From Chthoniobacteraceae bacterium (GTDB taxonomy: Bacteria > Verrucomicrobiota > Verrucomicrobiia > Chthoniobacterales > Chthoniobacteraceae), in assembly GCA_947448395.1 (NCBI GenBank), contig CANFNA010000005.1:1-47567 (forward strand): 47,567 nucleotides of DNA, in the 5' to 3' direction. The notes under the pieces were generated by a model, which worked only from the letters and a program-made list of their open reading frames with translations, did no database searches and was not told the origin of the DNA. The position numbers and the translations under genes were made by a program. Shown here piece by piece: positions 1-11,964 of this stretch; position 1 is the stretch's first letter; each line of letters starts with the position of its first letter.

Positions 1-324
1 AACAGCGTCACCCTCAGAAAATTGAGCCACACTTAGATCCACCTCGCTAAACTCGGCACCATCTCCGCTCGAGCGAAATTCCTTTAACAACTTCTTCGCC
101 CCCACACCGGCTTTTTTAAAATGCCCCAAAGATGCCTTGGTCAAACGCTGCGGCTTCTGATCGTCGAACCCTACTTGAATTGCCGCGTAACCTTCCTTCT
201 CTACAGTCTTAGTCTGGACAACAGTATTTCCTCCGGCCTCTATCACCGTGACCGCGACAACGCGCCCTCTAGCGTCATACACGCGAGTCATACCAAGCTT
301 TTTTCCTAACAGTCCAACTTTCAT
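1..324 (-). CDS. rplC: 50S ribosomal protein L3, partial (C-terminus outside window)
   Basis: Reverse-strand translation from ATG at 324 reads [33 protein letters not shown]..., the typical L3 N-terminus; located directly downstream of rpsJ. Confidence 0.93.
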   Translation of the reverse strand, partial: MKVGLLGKKLGMTRVYDARGRVVAVTVIEAGGNTVVQTKTVEKEGYAAIQVGFDDQKPQRLTKASLGHFKKAGVGAKKLLKEFRSSGDGAEFSEVDLSVAQFSEGDAV

Positions 325-355
325 CTTCTTGAAAATCTTTTAAAATTTATCCTAC

Positions 356-664
356 TCAGATTTTAATGGTGATATCAACCCCAGCCGGGAGATTGAGTTT
401 CTTAAGCTCATCTACCGTCTTGGCGGTCGGCTCGACGATGTCCAAAAGCCGCTTGTGTGTCCGGATTTCGAATTGATCCATAGACTTTTTGTCGACGTGA
501 GGTGAGCGGTTTACGGTGAAACGCTCAATACGAGTAGGGAGGGGAATAGGCCCAGAAACCTTGGCACCTGTTCGCTTTGCAGTTTCTACAATCTCGCTAG
601 CCGATTGATCCAACATGCGAAAATCGAAAGCCTTAAGCCGGATGCGAATGCGTTGACCTGTCAT
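356..664 (-). CDS. rpsJ: 30S ribosomal protein S10
   Basis: [44 protein letters not shown]... is characteristic S10. Confidence 0.98.
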   Translation of the reverse strand: MTGQRIRIRLKAFDFRMLDQSASEIVETAKRTGAKVSGPIPLPTRIERFTVNRSPHVDKKSMDQFEIRTHKRLLDIVEPTAKTVDELKKLNLPAGVDITIKI

Positions 665-677
665 ATATCTTAATTTA

Positions 678-2825
<2,148 letters not shown>

Positions 2826-2873
2826 GGATGAGAGATTTTTACGCCTTGAAGCGGGTTAAAATGAGAGAACGAG

Positions 2874-3347
2874 CTAGAATCGGAAATGAGCGAATGCACG
2901 ATTAGCCTGTGCCATCTTGTGGGTGTCGTCTCTTTTCTTAATAGCGTTGCCCTGCCCGTTAGCAGCGTCCCTGAGTTCGTTCGCAAGGGCGTCAGCGAGC
3001 CCCGTGGCCTTCCGCGACTTGGCATAGCCCACTAGCCAGCGCATCGCCAAAGCCAAAGCGCGCGCAGGCGCGACCTCCATAGGAACCTGATAAGTGGCCC
3101 CGCCGACGCGGCGGCTCTTCACCTCCAAGCGCGGGCGGACATTCTCAACAGCTTTGTTGAGAACCTCAAGAGGGTCTACGGTATCAGAGGCTTGCCGAGT
3201 CTTCTCAATCGCCGTGTAGACGATTCTTTCCGCAAGCGACTTTTTACCGCTCTGCATAACGCTAGCGATGAGACGAGCCACGACAGCACTGCCGTAACGG
3301 CTGTCTAGTTTCTCTTCCTTGTGAATGACGCGACGACGACGAGACAT
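2874..3347 (-). CDS. rpsG: 30S ribosomal protein S7
   Basis: MSRRRRVIHKEEKLDSRYGSAVVARLIASVMQSGKKSLAERIVYTA... S7 family, between rpsL and fusA. Confidence 0.98.
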   Translation of the reverse strand: MSRRRRVIHKEEKLDSRYGSAVVARLIASVMQSGKKSLAERIVYTAIEKTRQASDTVDPLEVLNKAVENVRPRLEVKSRRVGGATYQVPMEVAPARALALAMRWLVGYAKSRKATGLADALANELRDAANGQGNAIKKRDDTHKMAQANRAFAHFRF

Positions 3348-3379
3348 GGCTAATTTTGATGGAGAGCTAAATACGAAAA

Positions 3380-3796
3380 TTACTTTTTCTTCCCGCCCTT
3401 ACCAGCGGCCGCAGCGACCTGACCAGGCTTAGGACGTTTTGCTCCGTACTTGGAGCGGGAGCGGCGGCGACCGTCTACACCGAGGGCATCAAGAGTGCCG
3501 CGAACAATGTGGTAACGAACACCTGGCAAATCCTTCACACGTCCACCGCGCACCAAAACAATTGAGTGCTCCTGAAGATTGTGACCCTCTCCCGGAATAT
3601 AAGCGATGACTTCATAGCCATTCGTCAGGCGAACCTTTGCAACCTTCCGAAGCGCCGAGTTGGGCTTCTTAGGAGTACGCGTCATCACCTGCACGCAGAC
3701 TCCGCGCCGGAAGGGGCACTTGGTCATCGCAGGACTCTTCGACTTCACCTGAATCTTATTACGCCCTTTACGGACGAGCTGATTGATCGTTGGCAT
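3380..3796 (-). CDS. rpsL: 30S ribosomal protein S12
   Basis: [12 protein letters not shown]...[41 protein letters not shown]; canonical S12. Confidence 0.98.
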   Translation of the reverse strand: MPTINQLVRKGRNKIQVKSKSPAMTKCPFRRGVCVQVMTRTPKKPNSALRKVAKVRLTNGYEVIAYIPGEGHNLQEHSIVLVRGGRVKDLPGVRYHIVRGTLDALGVDGRRRSRSKYGAKRPKPGQVAAAAGKGGKKK

Positions 3797-3994
3797 GAAA
3801 GCTCAGTGGCTATGGTTTCTCCGTTGGTTCGGCCGGGAGTATTGGCCGGACAGTTAGGCGAGGCTGGCTCCCGAGAGCCAAAAACCGCATCCCTTTTGTC
3901 GGCTTCGCTTCTCAAGAGCACACCTCTCAAGCGTCCACGGCACAGAAGCCGAAGCCGCGAGAGCGGGAAATCCCGAGAGCGCGAAGGGGCGGGG

Positions 3995-4024
3995 TGTATA
4001 AGGGATCTTGGCCACTTTAGGCAA
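3995..4024 (-). promoter_or_regulatory. Candidate sigma70-like promoter of the str operon (TTGCCT-18 nt-TATACA on minus strand)
   Basis: Reverse complement reads TTGCCTAAAGTGGCCAAGATCCCTTATACA about 200 nt upstream of the rpsL start; 4/6 match to each hexamer by eye. Confidence 0.4.
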
Positions 4025-4114
4025 GGGAGAGTTTTGTTTTTTTTGTTAAAAACACCTCTTCAAGCGCAACCGCAGCCATCACACTATAAATGCAAAAAGC
4101 TTATAGAAAGCTGC

Positions 4115-6505
4115 TTACGATACTATTTCGGAAAACAACTGCCGTGCTGCACTTTTCCAGTCCATTCCCTTCACGGAAGCATGCCCGTTGCGCCCCATAG
4201 CCGACCTCAACTCCTGATCCGCGATGAGTCTGATGGTTTGTTCCGCAAAATCGCCGCAATCCCCACGCCTGGTCACAAAACCCGTCAGGCCATGCTTTAC
4301 CAAGCCGCTAGGACCGCCTTCGTCGGACACGACGCAAGGCAGTCCGCTGGCCAAGGCCTCCACAACAACATTCCCATAGGTGTCGGTCGTGCTTGGGAAA
4401 AGAAAGACATCCGCAGAGGCATAGGCCGCTGCTAAATCCTCTCCAGTCAGGTAACCCGTAAAAATGGCCTCCGGCAGCATTTTTTCGATCTCACCTCTGT
4501 AGGGCCCGTCTCCTACAAATGCCATTTTGGCAACGCCTTTTGGAAGGTTCCTCACACAACTGACCAACAAGTCGAGATCCTTTTCTTTTGAAATCCTTCC
4601 CACGTAGAGAAGGACCACCTCACACGAACCTACCCCGCGCCGCGTCCAATAATCCGCCTGCCGACGGGTCGGGTTGAAAAAACTCAGATCCATCCCGCGC
4701 GGCAAAAGCCTTAACTTCCAGGAAGTTGCCCCTCTTTCGACCCAAGCCTGCCGGTAAGGCTCACTGTTCACGTAAAGAGCGTCCAAACCTGTGTAAAACC
4801 AATGCATGTATGTCCATGCCAAGGTCTCCAAAGATCCGTCCTCCGTGAGAATGCGAACGTACCGCGGAAAATCAGTGTGATAGATCCCGCTCACACGCAA
4901 CCCCAACAACCTCGCCGCAAGAAGACCCACCAACCCCATCGGTCCAGGCGTGGATAATACAACATCCGTAACCCCCTCGCGGCAGATGTATTCCACCACC
5001 TCCAAGATCGGTGGAAATGCCAACCTCTGAAGCTCATATTCCGGGAGCGCAAACTCCCCAATCGGCTCAAAGTTTTTTAGCGGAACGTCCTGAATTCGAG
5101 AGTCCGCACGACTGGTGAGAATAGTCACCTCATACCCCAATTTTCGGCCCTGTCCCGCAAGCGTACAAATGGTCTTAGAAACTCCATTTACATCCTCCAA
5201 CGTATCGGTAAACCAAGCGATCTTTCGCCGCTCCAAGCTCGGCAAGTCCCTCCCGTAAACGGCCCGGGAAATCGAGCGAAACCACGGCACATTGGGAGCC
5301 TCACGGTGCAATTCAAAGAGGTACGGGGCGAGCGGGGCCAGAATCGGAAGAATCGCCGCCAAATCCTGAAACGCCCTCATGAGATTCCCTTCGCTCGCAT
5401 GCTCCAAAAACAAGCTCACAAAATGGAAAGACAGCTTGTTCGCCAATAGGTTCGCAATGTGAAACGCTCTGTCCTCAACCCCCGCCCCACTCTCGGCCAA
5501 GCGCGTCAATTCGGCCTTCAAAGCCTCGCCGTCCAAAACTTCTGCCAGCGTCATCCACAAAGACACATTTGCAGGCTTTAGCAGATGGAATATCTGACCC
5601 GACAAAATCCCTTCCGCCGCCAGTTCCAACTTCTGCCGCCAAGAGATCTGCGTCGGATCACGCCCCTCCATAAACCGAGCGAACGCGTTCTGCGCCAAGG
5701 GAGAGCTACGCACCGATTCAAATCGTTCCCCAATGAAATAACGCACTTTGTTGTAAAGGCCGTGAGAAACCGTTACCGGCCCTCCAGAAGCCCCTTCAGC
5801 AAAGCAGCGTCCCTCCCGGATATTTTCCAAAAACTCCTCTACCGTCTCCGCTTGAGGAGTTGCTGTCCACGCGCGCCCCGGAAAAACACCTCCTTGGTCA
5901 TCGCTTCCGCCCACCAAAATCTTTTCCCAAGGTCTCTGGTGCGTCGGCTCAATTTCATGGCGATCGGCAATCTGCTCCAATTGACCTTGGGTTAATCCGC
6001 GAAAAAAGGCCTCGGTAAATTCATTCGTCAGAGGTGATCTCAATCCATTCCGCGTCTCGTAATGCTTAAAGAGCAGCAGCAACTTCTCCATATGGACCGC
6101 CTGCAAACGACCTTCCGGCGCAAAAAATGGGTGAGCCACAGCGTGTGCCAATCGTTCCAAATTTAGGTACTTTTGAAACTCATAAATATTCCGCCTCAAC
6201 TTCTGAATTTGGGTGTGTTGCTCGCGGTTAAGCCCCCAGATGAGAACCTCGACGGAAACCTCGTCTTCAGGAAAAAAAACGGTGGCCTGCTCAGAGAAAA
6301 AGACCCCAGGCAGCCCCTCTAACGTCAGAGCTCCCTCCAGAGTATGATGGTCCGTAAGGGTAAAATAAGAAAATCCCTGCTCCCTCAGTCGCTCATAAAG
6401 ATCCTTCGGCTCAGAGTAACTTTTGGCCACTCCGATCTTCCGAAAAATCCACTCCTCAGGCCGATTGCTAAATCGAGAATGCAAATGCAAGTCCACGCGT
6501 GTCAT
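4115..6505 (-). CDS. PHP-domain / GT4 glycosyltransferase fusion protein
   Basis: N-terminus MTRVDLHLHSRFSNR...YFTLTDHHTLEG (PHP motifs DLHLHS and TDHHT); C-terminus LLYVGRISKEKDLDLL...FPSTTDTYGNVVVEALASGLPCVVSDEGGP (GT4). The ORF extends to 6577 but MTRVDLHLHS is the likely start. Confidence 0.88.
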   Translation of the reverse strand: MTRVDLHLHSRFSNRPEEWIFRKIGVAKSYSEPKDLYERLREQGFSYFTLTDHHTLEGALTLEGLPGVFFSEQATVFFPEDEVSVEVLIWGLNREQHTQIQKLRRNIYEFQKYLNLERLAHAVAHPFFAPEGRLQAVHMEKLLLLFKHYETRNGLRSPLTNEFTEAFFRGLTQGQLEQIADRHEIEPTHQRPWEKILVGGSDDQGGVFPGRAWTATPQAETVEEFLENIREGRCFAEGASGGPVTVSHGLYNKVRYFIGERFESVRSSPLAQNAFARFMEGRDPTQISWRQKLELAAEGILSGQIFHLLKPANVSLWMTLAEVLDGEALKAELTRLAESGAGVEDRAFHIANLLANKLSFHFVSLFLEHASEGNLMRAFQDLAAILPILAPLAPYLFELHREAPNVPWFRSISRAVYGRDLPSLERRKIAWFTDTLEDVNGVSKTICTLAGQGRKLGYEVTILTSRADSRIQDVPLKNFEPIGEFALPEYELQRLAFPPILEVVEYICREGVTDVVLSTPGPMGLVGLLAARLLGLRVSGIYHTDFPRYVRILTEDGSLETLAWTYMHWFYTGLDALYVNSEPYRQAWVERGATSWKLRLLPRGMDLSFFNPTRRQADYWTRRGVGSCEVVLLYVGRISKEKDLDLLVSCVRNLPKGVAKMAFVGDGPYRGEIEKMLPEAIFTGYLTGEDLAAAYASADVFLFPSTTDTYGNVVVEALASGLPCVVSDEGGPSGLVKHGLTGFVTRRGDCGDFAEQTIRLIADQELRSAMGRNGHASVKGMDWKSAARQLFSEIVS

Positions 6506-6675
6506 CCCGTGAGTCGACGCGCCTCTGAAGACACTTCCGTGACGTCTTGGTGACGAATTTGAAACAGGCCACTCCATCCCATCTTTCCCATATTCCTGCC
6601 AACTCCCAAAATTTGCTCTGCAGGATTGCCTGCCCCCCCTCCCCCCGCCATGCTATAAGAATCGCTTCTTCTCCC

Positions 6676-7392
6676 ATGCGCATCTCCCTGTTCGTCCCCT
6701 GTTTTATCGACTCGCTTTACCCAAACGTCGCCATGTCGATGGTACGCATCCTTGAGAGACTCGGTCACACTGTTGAAGTCCCTGAATCCCAAACTTGCTG
6801 CGGCCAACCCCCCTTCAACTCAGGGTACTGGGACGAGGCCCGTTCCGTCGCCTCTCATCAACTTAAGGCCTTTGCAGACGCTGACGTCATCGTATCAGGC
6901 TCTGGGTCCTGCGGAGCCATGATGAAGGTCTTTTACCCCGAACTCTTCCACGACCACCCAGAGGAAGCTGCTGCCAAATCGATCTCCTCAAAAACCTGGG
7001 AATTTTCTGAGTTTCTGGTGAACAAGCTCGGCGTGCGCGATCTCGGCTCGAAATTTGAGGGACGCGCTACTTTTCACGATGGATGCCACGGGCTTCGTGA
7101 ACTCGGTACCAAACAGGCCCCTCGAGAATTGCTCCGGCACGTGAAGGGATTGGAACTCGTTGAGATGTCGGAAGCCGAAACTTGCTGCGGTTTCGGAGGA
7201 ACCTTCGCCGTGAAATACCCTCAGATCTCCACAGCCATGGCCGAGGTAAAATGTAATGCCATCTGTGAAACTAAAGCCGACTATGTCATCAGCAACGACT
7301 CCAGTTGCCTGATGCAAATCGGCGGTTGGTTAGACCGAAACATCGGCTCCGTAAAATGCCTTCACCTAGCGGAAGTCCTCGACACCCCATGA
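6676..7392 (+). CDS. lutA: Lactate utilization protein A, CCG-domain (Fe-S)-binding oxidoreductase subunit
   Basis: MRISLFVPCFIDSLYPNVAMSMVRILERLG...TCCGQPPFNSGY, two CCG motifs (ETCCGFGG); first of a lutABC set. ORF track opens at 6547 but 6676 is the better start. Confidence 0.92.
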   Translation: MRISLFVPCFIDSLYPNVAMSMVRILERLGHTVEVPESQTCCGQPPFNSGYWDEARSVASHQLKAFADADVIVSGSGSCGAMMKVFYPELFHDHPEEAAAKSISSKTWEFSEFLVNKLGVRDLGSKFEGRATFHDGCHGLRELGTKQAPRELLRHVKGLELVEMSEAETCCGFGGTFAVKYPQISTAMAEVKCNAICETKADYVISNDSSCLMQIGGWLDRNIGSVKCLHLAEVLDTP

Positions 7393-8822
7393 GCGCCCTT
7401 TCTTCTCCTCCCAAGGATCAGTTCCTGCAAGACGCTGACCGCACCACAGGGGATTCCCCGAGGCGCGACGCCGTACGCAAAGCCCTCCACAATTACCAAT
7501 CGGCCCGCAATCGAACCGGCGCCACCTTCACTGACTGGAAAGCTGCACGCGCCGCCGCCGCCACCATTAAGCACGAGGCGGTTAACCATCTGGACCAGTA
7601 CTTGGAGGAATTTGAACGTCAATTCACCGCCCGCGGAGGCAAAGTCTTTTGGGCCAGCAACAGCCAACAGGCCCGCGACTACATCCTGAATCTGGCGAAG
7701 GCGCGCAATGTTCGCGCCATCGTTAAGTCCAAGGCGATGACTGGCGAAGAAATACACCTCAATGAGGCCTTGGTTGCCGCAGGATTCGGGGTGGTCGAAA
7801 GCGATCTTGGAGAGTTTATCCAACAGCTAAAGGGAGAGGCTCCTTACCATTTCGTCTTTCCGTGCATGCATCTGCGCCGAGACGAAATTAGCGACCTGTT
7901 CAACCGAGAACTCGGCACGGCTAAAACCGACAGCCCTGAGGAACTCACCATGATCGCGCGACGCGTGTTGCGCCGCACCTACGTTGAAGCGGACATGGGC
8001 ATCTCGGGTGGAAACTTTATCGTGGCCGAAACTGGGATGATCTCGATCACCGAGAATGAGGGAAACGCCCGCTTAACCGTTGGGGTTCCCAAGATCCACG
8101 TAGCGCTTGTCGGAATCGAAAAAGTCGTTCCTCGACTCGCTGACCTCGCCCTGCTTCTCCCGATGCTAGCCACCGCCGGAACCGGCCAGCACCTCACCGG
8201 CTACAACTCCATGTACGGAGGTCCACGCCAACCTGGAGAAAACGACGGGCCAGAAGAATTTCACGTCGTGCTTCTAGACAATCATCGCACACGCCTGCTC
8301 GCCGATCCCGAACAGCGAGATGCCCTTCACTGCATCCGCTGCGGAGCCTGTCTGAACGTTTGCCCCATCTTTAAAAATATCGGAGGCCATACCTACGGCA
8401 CCACTTACCAAGGCCCCATCGGCTCCGTGATTACCCCTCACTTCCGAGGCCTCCAAGACTGGAAACACCTCTCCGGCGCGTCTTCCCTTTGTGGCGCCTG
8501 CACAGAAACCTGCCCAGTCGGCATCGACATCCACCATCACCTCCTCCACAACCGCCGCAACGCCGCAGCTCAAAAACCGGCCCCGGGGGAAGGGCTGCTC
8601 TGGAAAGCATTCGCCGTTCTGATGCGTCGTCCAGCCCTCTACAAACTCGCCACCAAATTCGCACCCCTCGGATCCATGCTCCACCCACTCATTCAAGGTA
8701 CTGCCGTGGACCCAGTCATCGCATGGACAGCCACTCGGGATTTTCCCGAGGCTGCGAGGAAATCGTTCCGCACACAGTTTAAGGCGCATCAGGCAGCCAA
8801 ACAACAAGGAGGCGTCCGATGA
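7389..8822 (+). CDS. lutB: Lactate utilization protein B, Fe-S cluster protein
   Basis: CIRCGACLNVCPIF and CGACTETCPVGID ferredoxin motifs, DUF162/LutB N-terminus; ATG overlaps the lutA stop. Confidence 0.94.
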   Translation: MSALSSPPKDQFLQDADRTTGDSPRRDAVRKALHNYQSARNRTGATFTDWKAARAAAATIKHEAVNHLDQYLEEFERQFTARGGKVFWASNSQQARDYILNLAKARNVRAIVKSKAMTGEEIHLNEALVAAGFGVVESDLGEFIQQLKGEAPYHFVFPCMHLRRDEISDLFNRELGTAKTDSPEELTMIARRVLRRTYVEADMGISGGNFIVAETGMISITENEGNARLTVGVPKIHVALVGIEKVVPRLADLALLLPMLATAGTGQHLTGYNSMYGGPRQPGENDGPEEFHVVLLDNHRTRLLADPEQRDALHCIRCGACLNVCPIFKNIGGHTYGTTYQGPIGSVITPHFRGLQDWKHLSGASSLCGACTETCPVGIDIHHHLLHNRRNAAAQKPAPGEGLLWKAFAVLMRRPALYKLATKFAPLGSMLHPLIQGTAVDPVIAWTATRDFPEAARKSFRTQFKAHQAAKQQGGVR

Positions 8823-9517
8823 ATGCACCCCAGAACGATCGAGATGCCGTTTTGGGCAGAATCCGCGAAGCCCTCCGCATTCCCGCCCCACTCCACCATC
8901 CCGCAGAACGCTCCGCAGGAGGCGAACCCACCACCGCACACTTTCGTGAGTGGCTCCCTCCGGTAGGCCCCACTCCGGACGAGCGTCTAGCCCTCTTTAC
9001 ACAACTCTCTGAAACACTTCGCAGCGAACTCATCCTCTGTGACTCGGCTGCCACAGCGGCCTCGCACGTTGCCAGACTCGCATCCGAGAATTCTTGGAAA
9101 ACCCTGGGTCTCCATCGCGGCGAACTCACATCCGCAATGGAACCCCATTTTCCAGCCGACCTCGAACGCCTTTGGGTGGACGAAGGATACGACAAGGATG
9201 CATTGGAAGCCTCCGATGCCGGTCTCACCGAATGTGAACTGCTAGTTGCTCAAACGGGCTCCGTCTGCGTCACCGGCCCAAGCTCTGGAGGCCGTGTCCT
9301 GAGCGTTCTTCCGCCACACCACCTTGTCGTGGCACGACGATCCCAACTGGTCACGGATCTTACTGAGGCGTACGCCTCACTGGCAGCCAAGTACCGCGGG
9401 CAATATCCCAGCATGATCTCGTTCATTACCGGCCCAAGCCGCACTGGAGACATCGAACGAATCCTCGTCCTTGGGGCTCACGGCCCCAAACGGCTCACGA
9501 TATTACTCCTTCCGTAA
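8819..9517 (+). CDS. lutC: Lactate utilization protein C (LUD domain)
   Basis: ATGA overlap with lutB; ECELLVAQTGSVCVTGPSSGGRVLSVLPPHHLVVARRSQLV...GPSRTGDIERILVLGAHGPKRLTILLL is typical LUD domain. Confidence 0.92.
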   Translation: MNAPQNDRDAVLGRIREALRIPAPLHHPAERSAGGEPTTAHFREWLPPVGPTPDERLALFTQLSETLRSELILCDSAATAASHVARLASENSWKTLGLHRGELTSAMEPHFPADLERLWVDEGYDKDALEASDAGLTECELLVAQTGSVCVTGPSSGGRVLSVLPPHHLVVARRSQLVTDLTEAYASLAAKYRGQYPSMISFITGPSRTGDIERILVLGAHGPKRLTILLLP

Positions 9518-9584
9518 AAATTTCCTCCCCGCCGACAAAGTCCATTCCCATCGCTCCTTCACCTCGGCACCTCGAAGGCGCTCT

Positions 9585-10346
9585 ATGTCTGAACTCGCCC
9601 CGCTTAGCTGGATTCTGCTGCTTCTCGCCGGTGTGGCGGCGGGATTTATCGACGCGATCGCCGGAGGCGGCGGTCTCCTTACGGTCCCCGCCCTATTAAG
9701 CGTTGGCATTCCTCCGGCTTTTGCGCTTGGGACGAATAAACTCCAAGGCTCTTTCGGCTCCGCAAGCGCTGCCTGGCACTACACCAAAGCCGGGCTAATC
9801 GACTGGAATGGAACCGGCACAGGAATCATCTGCACCGCCATCGGCTCAACCCTAGGCGCCAAACTCATTCAGCAAGTCCCCGACACCATGTTGCGTCGCG
9901 GCATTCCCTTCCTTCTGATGGGCGTGGTTCTTTTCTTCCTCTTACGACCGAATCTCGGTGACCGGGATTCCAGCCAGAAAATTTCTCCAGCCATTTTTCA
10001 TACCCTGTTTGGCCTCACACTTGGGTTCTACGACGGCTTCTTCGGCCCTGGAGTCGGTTCGTTCTGGGCACTGGCCTTTGTTTTGGGCCTCGGGTTGAAC
10101 CTTGCCCGAGCCACCGCCCACACAAAAATCATGAACTGCACGAGCAACCTTGCGGCATTGGGAGCGCTCGCGTTAGCAGGCAAGGTTCTCTGGTGGCCGG
10201 GCCTCTTGATGGGAGTCGGGCAGATGCTAGGAGCCCGAATTGGAGCTGGGCTTGTGATCCAAAAAGGCACGCGCATCGTCCGATCCGCCTTCATCCTTGT
10301 TGTCGGTGCCATCTGTCTGCGCCTCCTGTGGACCGCTTGGTCCTGA
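9585..10346 (+). CDS. TSUP family transporter (TauE/SafE-like membrane permease)
   Basis: GVAAGFIDAIAGGGGLLTVPALLSVGIPPAFALGTNKLQGSFGSASA...FYDGFFGPGVGSF; multiple TM segments. Confidence 0.9.
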   Translation: MSELAPLSWILLLLAGVAAGFIDAIAGGGGLLTVPALLSVGIPPAFALGTNKLQGSFGSASAAWHYTKAGLIDWNGTGTGIICTAIGSTLGAKLIQQVPDTMLRRGIPFLLMGVVLFFLLRPNLGDRDSSQKISPAIFHTLFGLTLGFYDGFFGPGVGSFWALAFVLGLGLNLARATAHTKIMNCTSNLAALGALALAGKVLWWPGLLMGVGQMLGARIGAGLVIQKGTRIVRSAFILVVGAICLRLLWTAWS

Positions 10347-10458
10347 GGCGGCCGAGTCCCCCCAGTTGCATCAAAAATTCGGATTTCAACCCATTTTTCC
10401 ACCGCGCGTGGCCCGATGCTTGCTTGCGCGACTCGTCGAACAAGTTAAAGTGGGAGGA

Positions 10459-11859
10459 ATGGCCGGTCTTTCCCAAACCCAAAGCCTGTCTCAACAACAG
10501 GTTCTGGCACCCCAACTCCAACAGAGCCTGCAAATTCTGCAGGCCCCTATCTTGGAGCTGCGCAATCTGATCCAACAGGAAATCCAAACAAACCCGACCC
10601 TCGAAGAGGAACGCACCGAGCCTTCCATCGAAGATCGTCAGCGCGAACAAGAGGAGTTCCGCGAAGAATTTGACCGCCTCGCCAAGCTCGATGACGAGTG
10701 GCGCGACTACATGGCCCAGACCTCCACCTACTCCGGTCGCTCTGCGGAGGATGACGAACGCCGCCAGTTCTTCTTCGACTCCATCGTCCGAGAAGAAACG
10801 CTCCAACAGCATCTGCTCGAACAAATCTACGCCCACGGCCTCGCCGGCGCTGACCAGAAAACCGCTGAATTAATCATCGGCAACCTCGACGACCACGGCT
10901 TTCTCCAAACCACTCCCGAGGAAATCGCAGAAACCCACTCCATTCCACTGGAAGATGTCGAACGGGTTTTGCACTCCATCCATCAATTTCACCCAGTCGG
11001 TGTCGGAGCAAGGGACCTGCGCGACTGCCTGCTCATCCAACTCAAACGCCTGGGCAAAGAAGGCTCCGTAGAATGGCGGATCGTCGAACGATTCCTTCCA
11101 GACCTCGGTAAACGCCGATTCCCAGAGATTTCCCGCCGGTTAGCCATCCCCACCGATCAGATCCAACGCGCCGCGAACTTTATCGCTACGCTGGATCCCA
11201 AACCCGGACAGATTTTTTCTCCCGATCCCAACAATTATGTGCTCCCTGATGTCTCCATCGAAAAGATCGGGGACGAATGGCAAATCGCACTCAACGGCGA
11301 TCAAATTCCGCACCTCCGAATCTCAAACACCTACAAGGATTTGATGTCTCAAGAGAATGGGGAGAGCGAGGTGAAGGACTACATTCGAGACAAAATTCGG
11401 AGCGGCAAATTTCTGATCAAGAGTATCCATCAGCGTCAGCAGACCATCGCCAACATCGCGCACGAGATTTTAGCCCGTCAGAAAGAGTTCATGGAGGTTG
11501 GAACCAGTGCGCTCCGCCCCATGACCATGGTCCAAGTGGCGGATGCCGTTGGAGTCCATGAAACGACGGTTAGCCGAGCGATTTCCGGAAAGTATATGGC
11601 CACGCCTCACGGCGTCTTCGAGATAAAGTACTTCTTCACACCTGGTTACCAAAAGTCCGACGGCAACTCCCTCTCGAACACAAGCGTCAAAGCTGAAATC
11701 TCCGAATTGGTCCGAGGCGAAAATACGCACAGCCCTCTAAGCGACAAGGAGATCGTGGATGCCCTCGAGAAACGGGGAATTCCAATTGCTCGACGCACCG
11801 TGGCCAAATACCGCGCAGAGCTCAATATCCTGCCCAGTAACATGCGCAAGGAGTACTAG
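10459..11859 (+). CDS. rpoN: RNA polymerase sigma-54 factor
   Basis: N-terminal SLSQQQVLAPQLQQSLQILQAPILELRNLIQQEIQTNPTLEEE; RpoN box ARRTVAKYRAELNI; HTH TVSRAISGKYMATPHGVFEIKYFF. Confidence 0.97.
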   Translation: MAGLSQTQSLSQQQVLAPQLQQSLQILQAPILELRNLIQQEIQTNPTLEEERTEPSIEDRQREQEEFREEFDRLAKLDDEWRDYMAQTSTYSGRSAEDDERRQFFFDSIVREETLQQHLLEQIYAHGLAGADQKTAELIIGNLDDHGFLQTTPEEIAETHSIPLEDVERVLHSIHQFHPVGVGARDLRDCLLIQLKRLGKEGSVEWRIVERFLPDLGKRRFPEISRRLAIPTDQIQRAANFIATLDPKPGQIFSPDPNNYVLPDVSIEKIGDEWQIALNGDQIPHLRISNTYKDLMSQENGESEVKDYIRDKIRSGKFLIKSIHQRQQTIANIAHEILARQKEFMEVGTSALRPMTMVQVADAVGVHETTVSRAISGKYMATPHGVFEIKYFFTPGYQKSDGNSLSNTSVKAEISELVRGENTHSPLSDKEIVDALEKRGIPIARRTVAKYRAELNILPSNMRKEY

Positions 11860-11964
11860 GGGCAATCCGCCTCGAGATTTAAATCAAACCACTCCCTTTT
11901 TTCGCACCTGCTGCTCCAGATTGCCCGCGCGCCGAGACTCCGCTACGTTCTTCACACCCCCTCT

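Noticed and set aside
3566-4435. 289-aa plus-strand ORF across rpsL, its leader and the PHP-GT 3' end
   Set aside because: Overlaps two real genes on the other strand; low-complexity Arg/Ser-rich translation without recognisable domains.
8274-8939. 221-aa minus-strand ORF opposite lutB/lutC
   Set aside because: Antisense shadow in GC-rich coding sequence.
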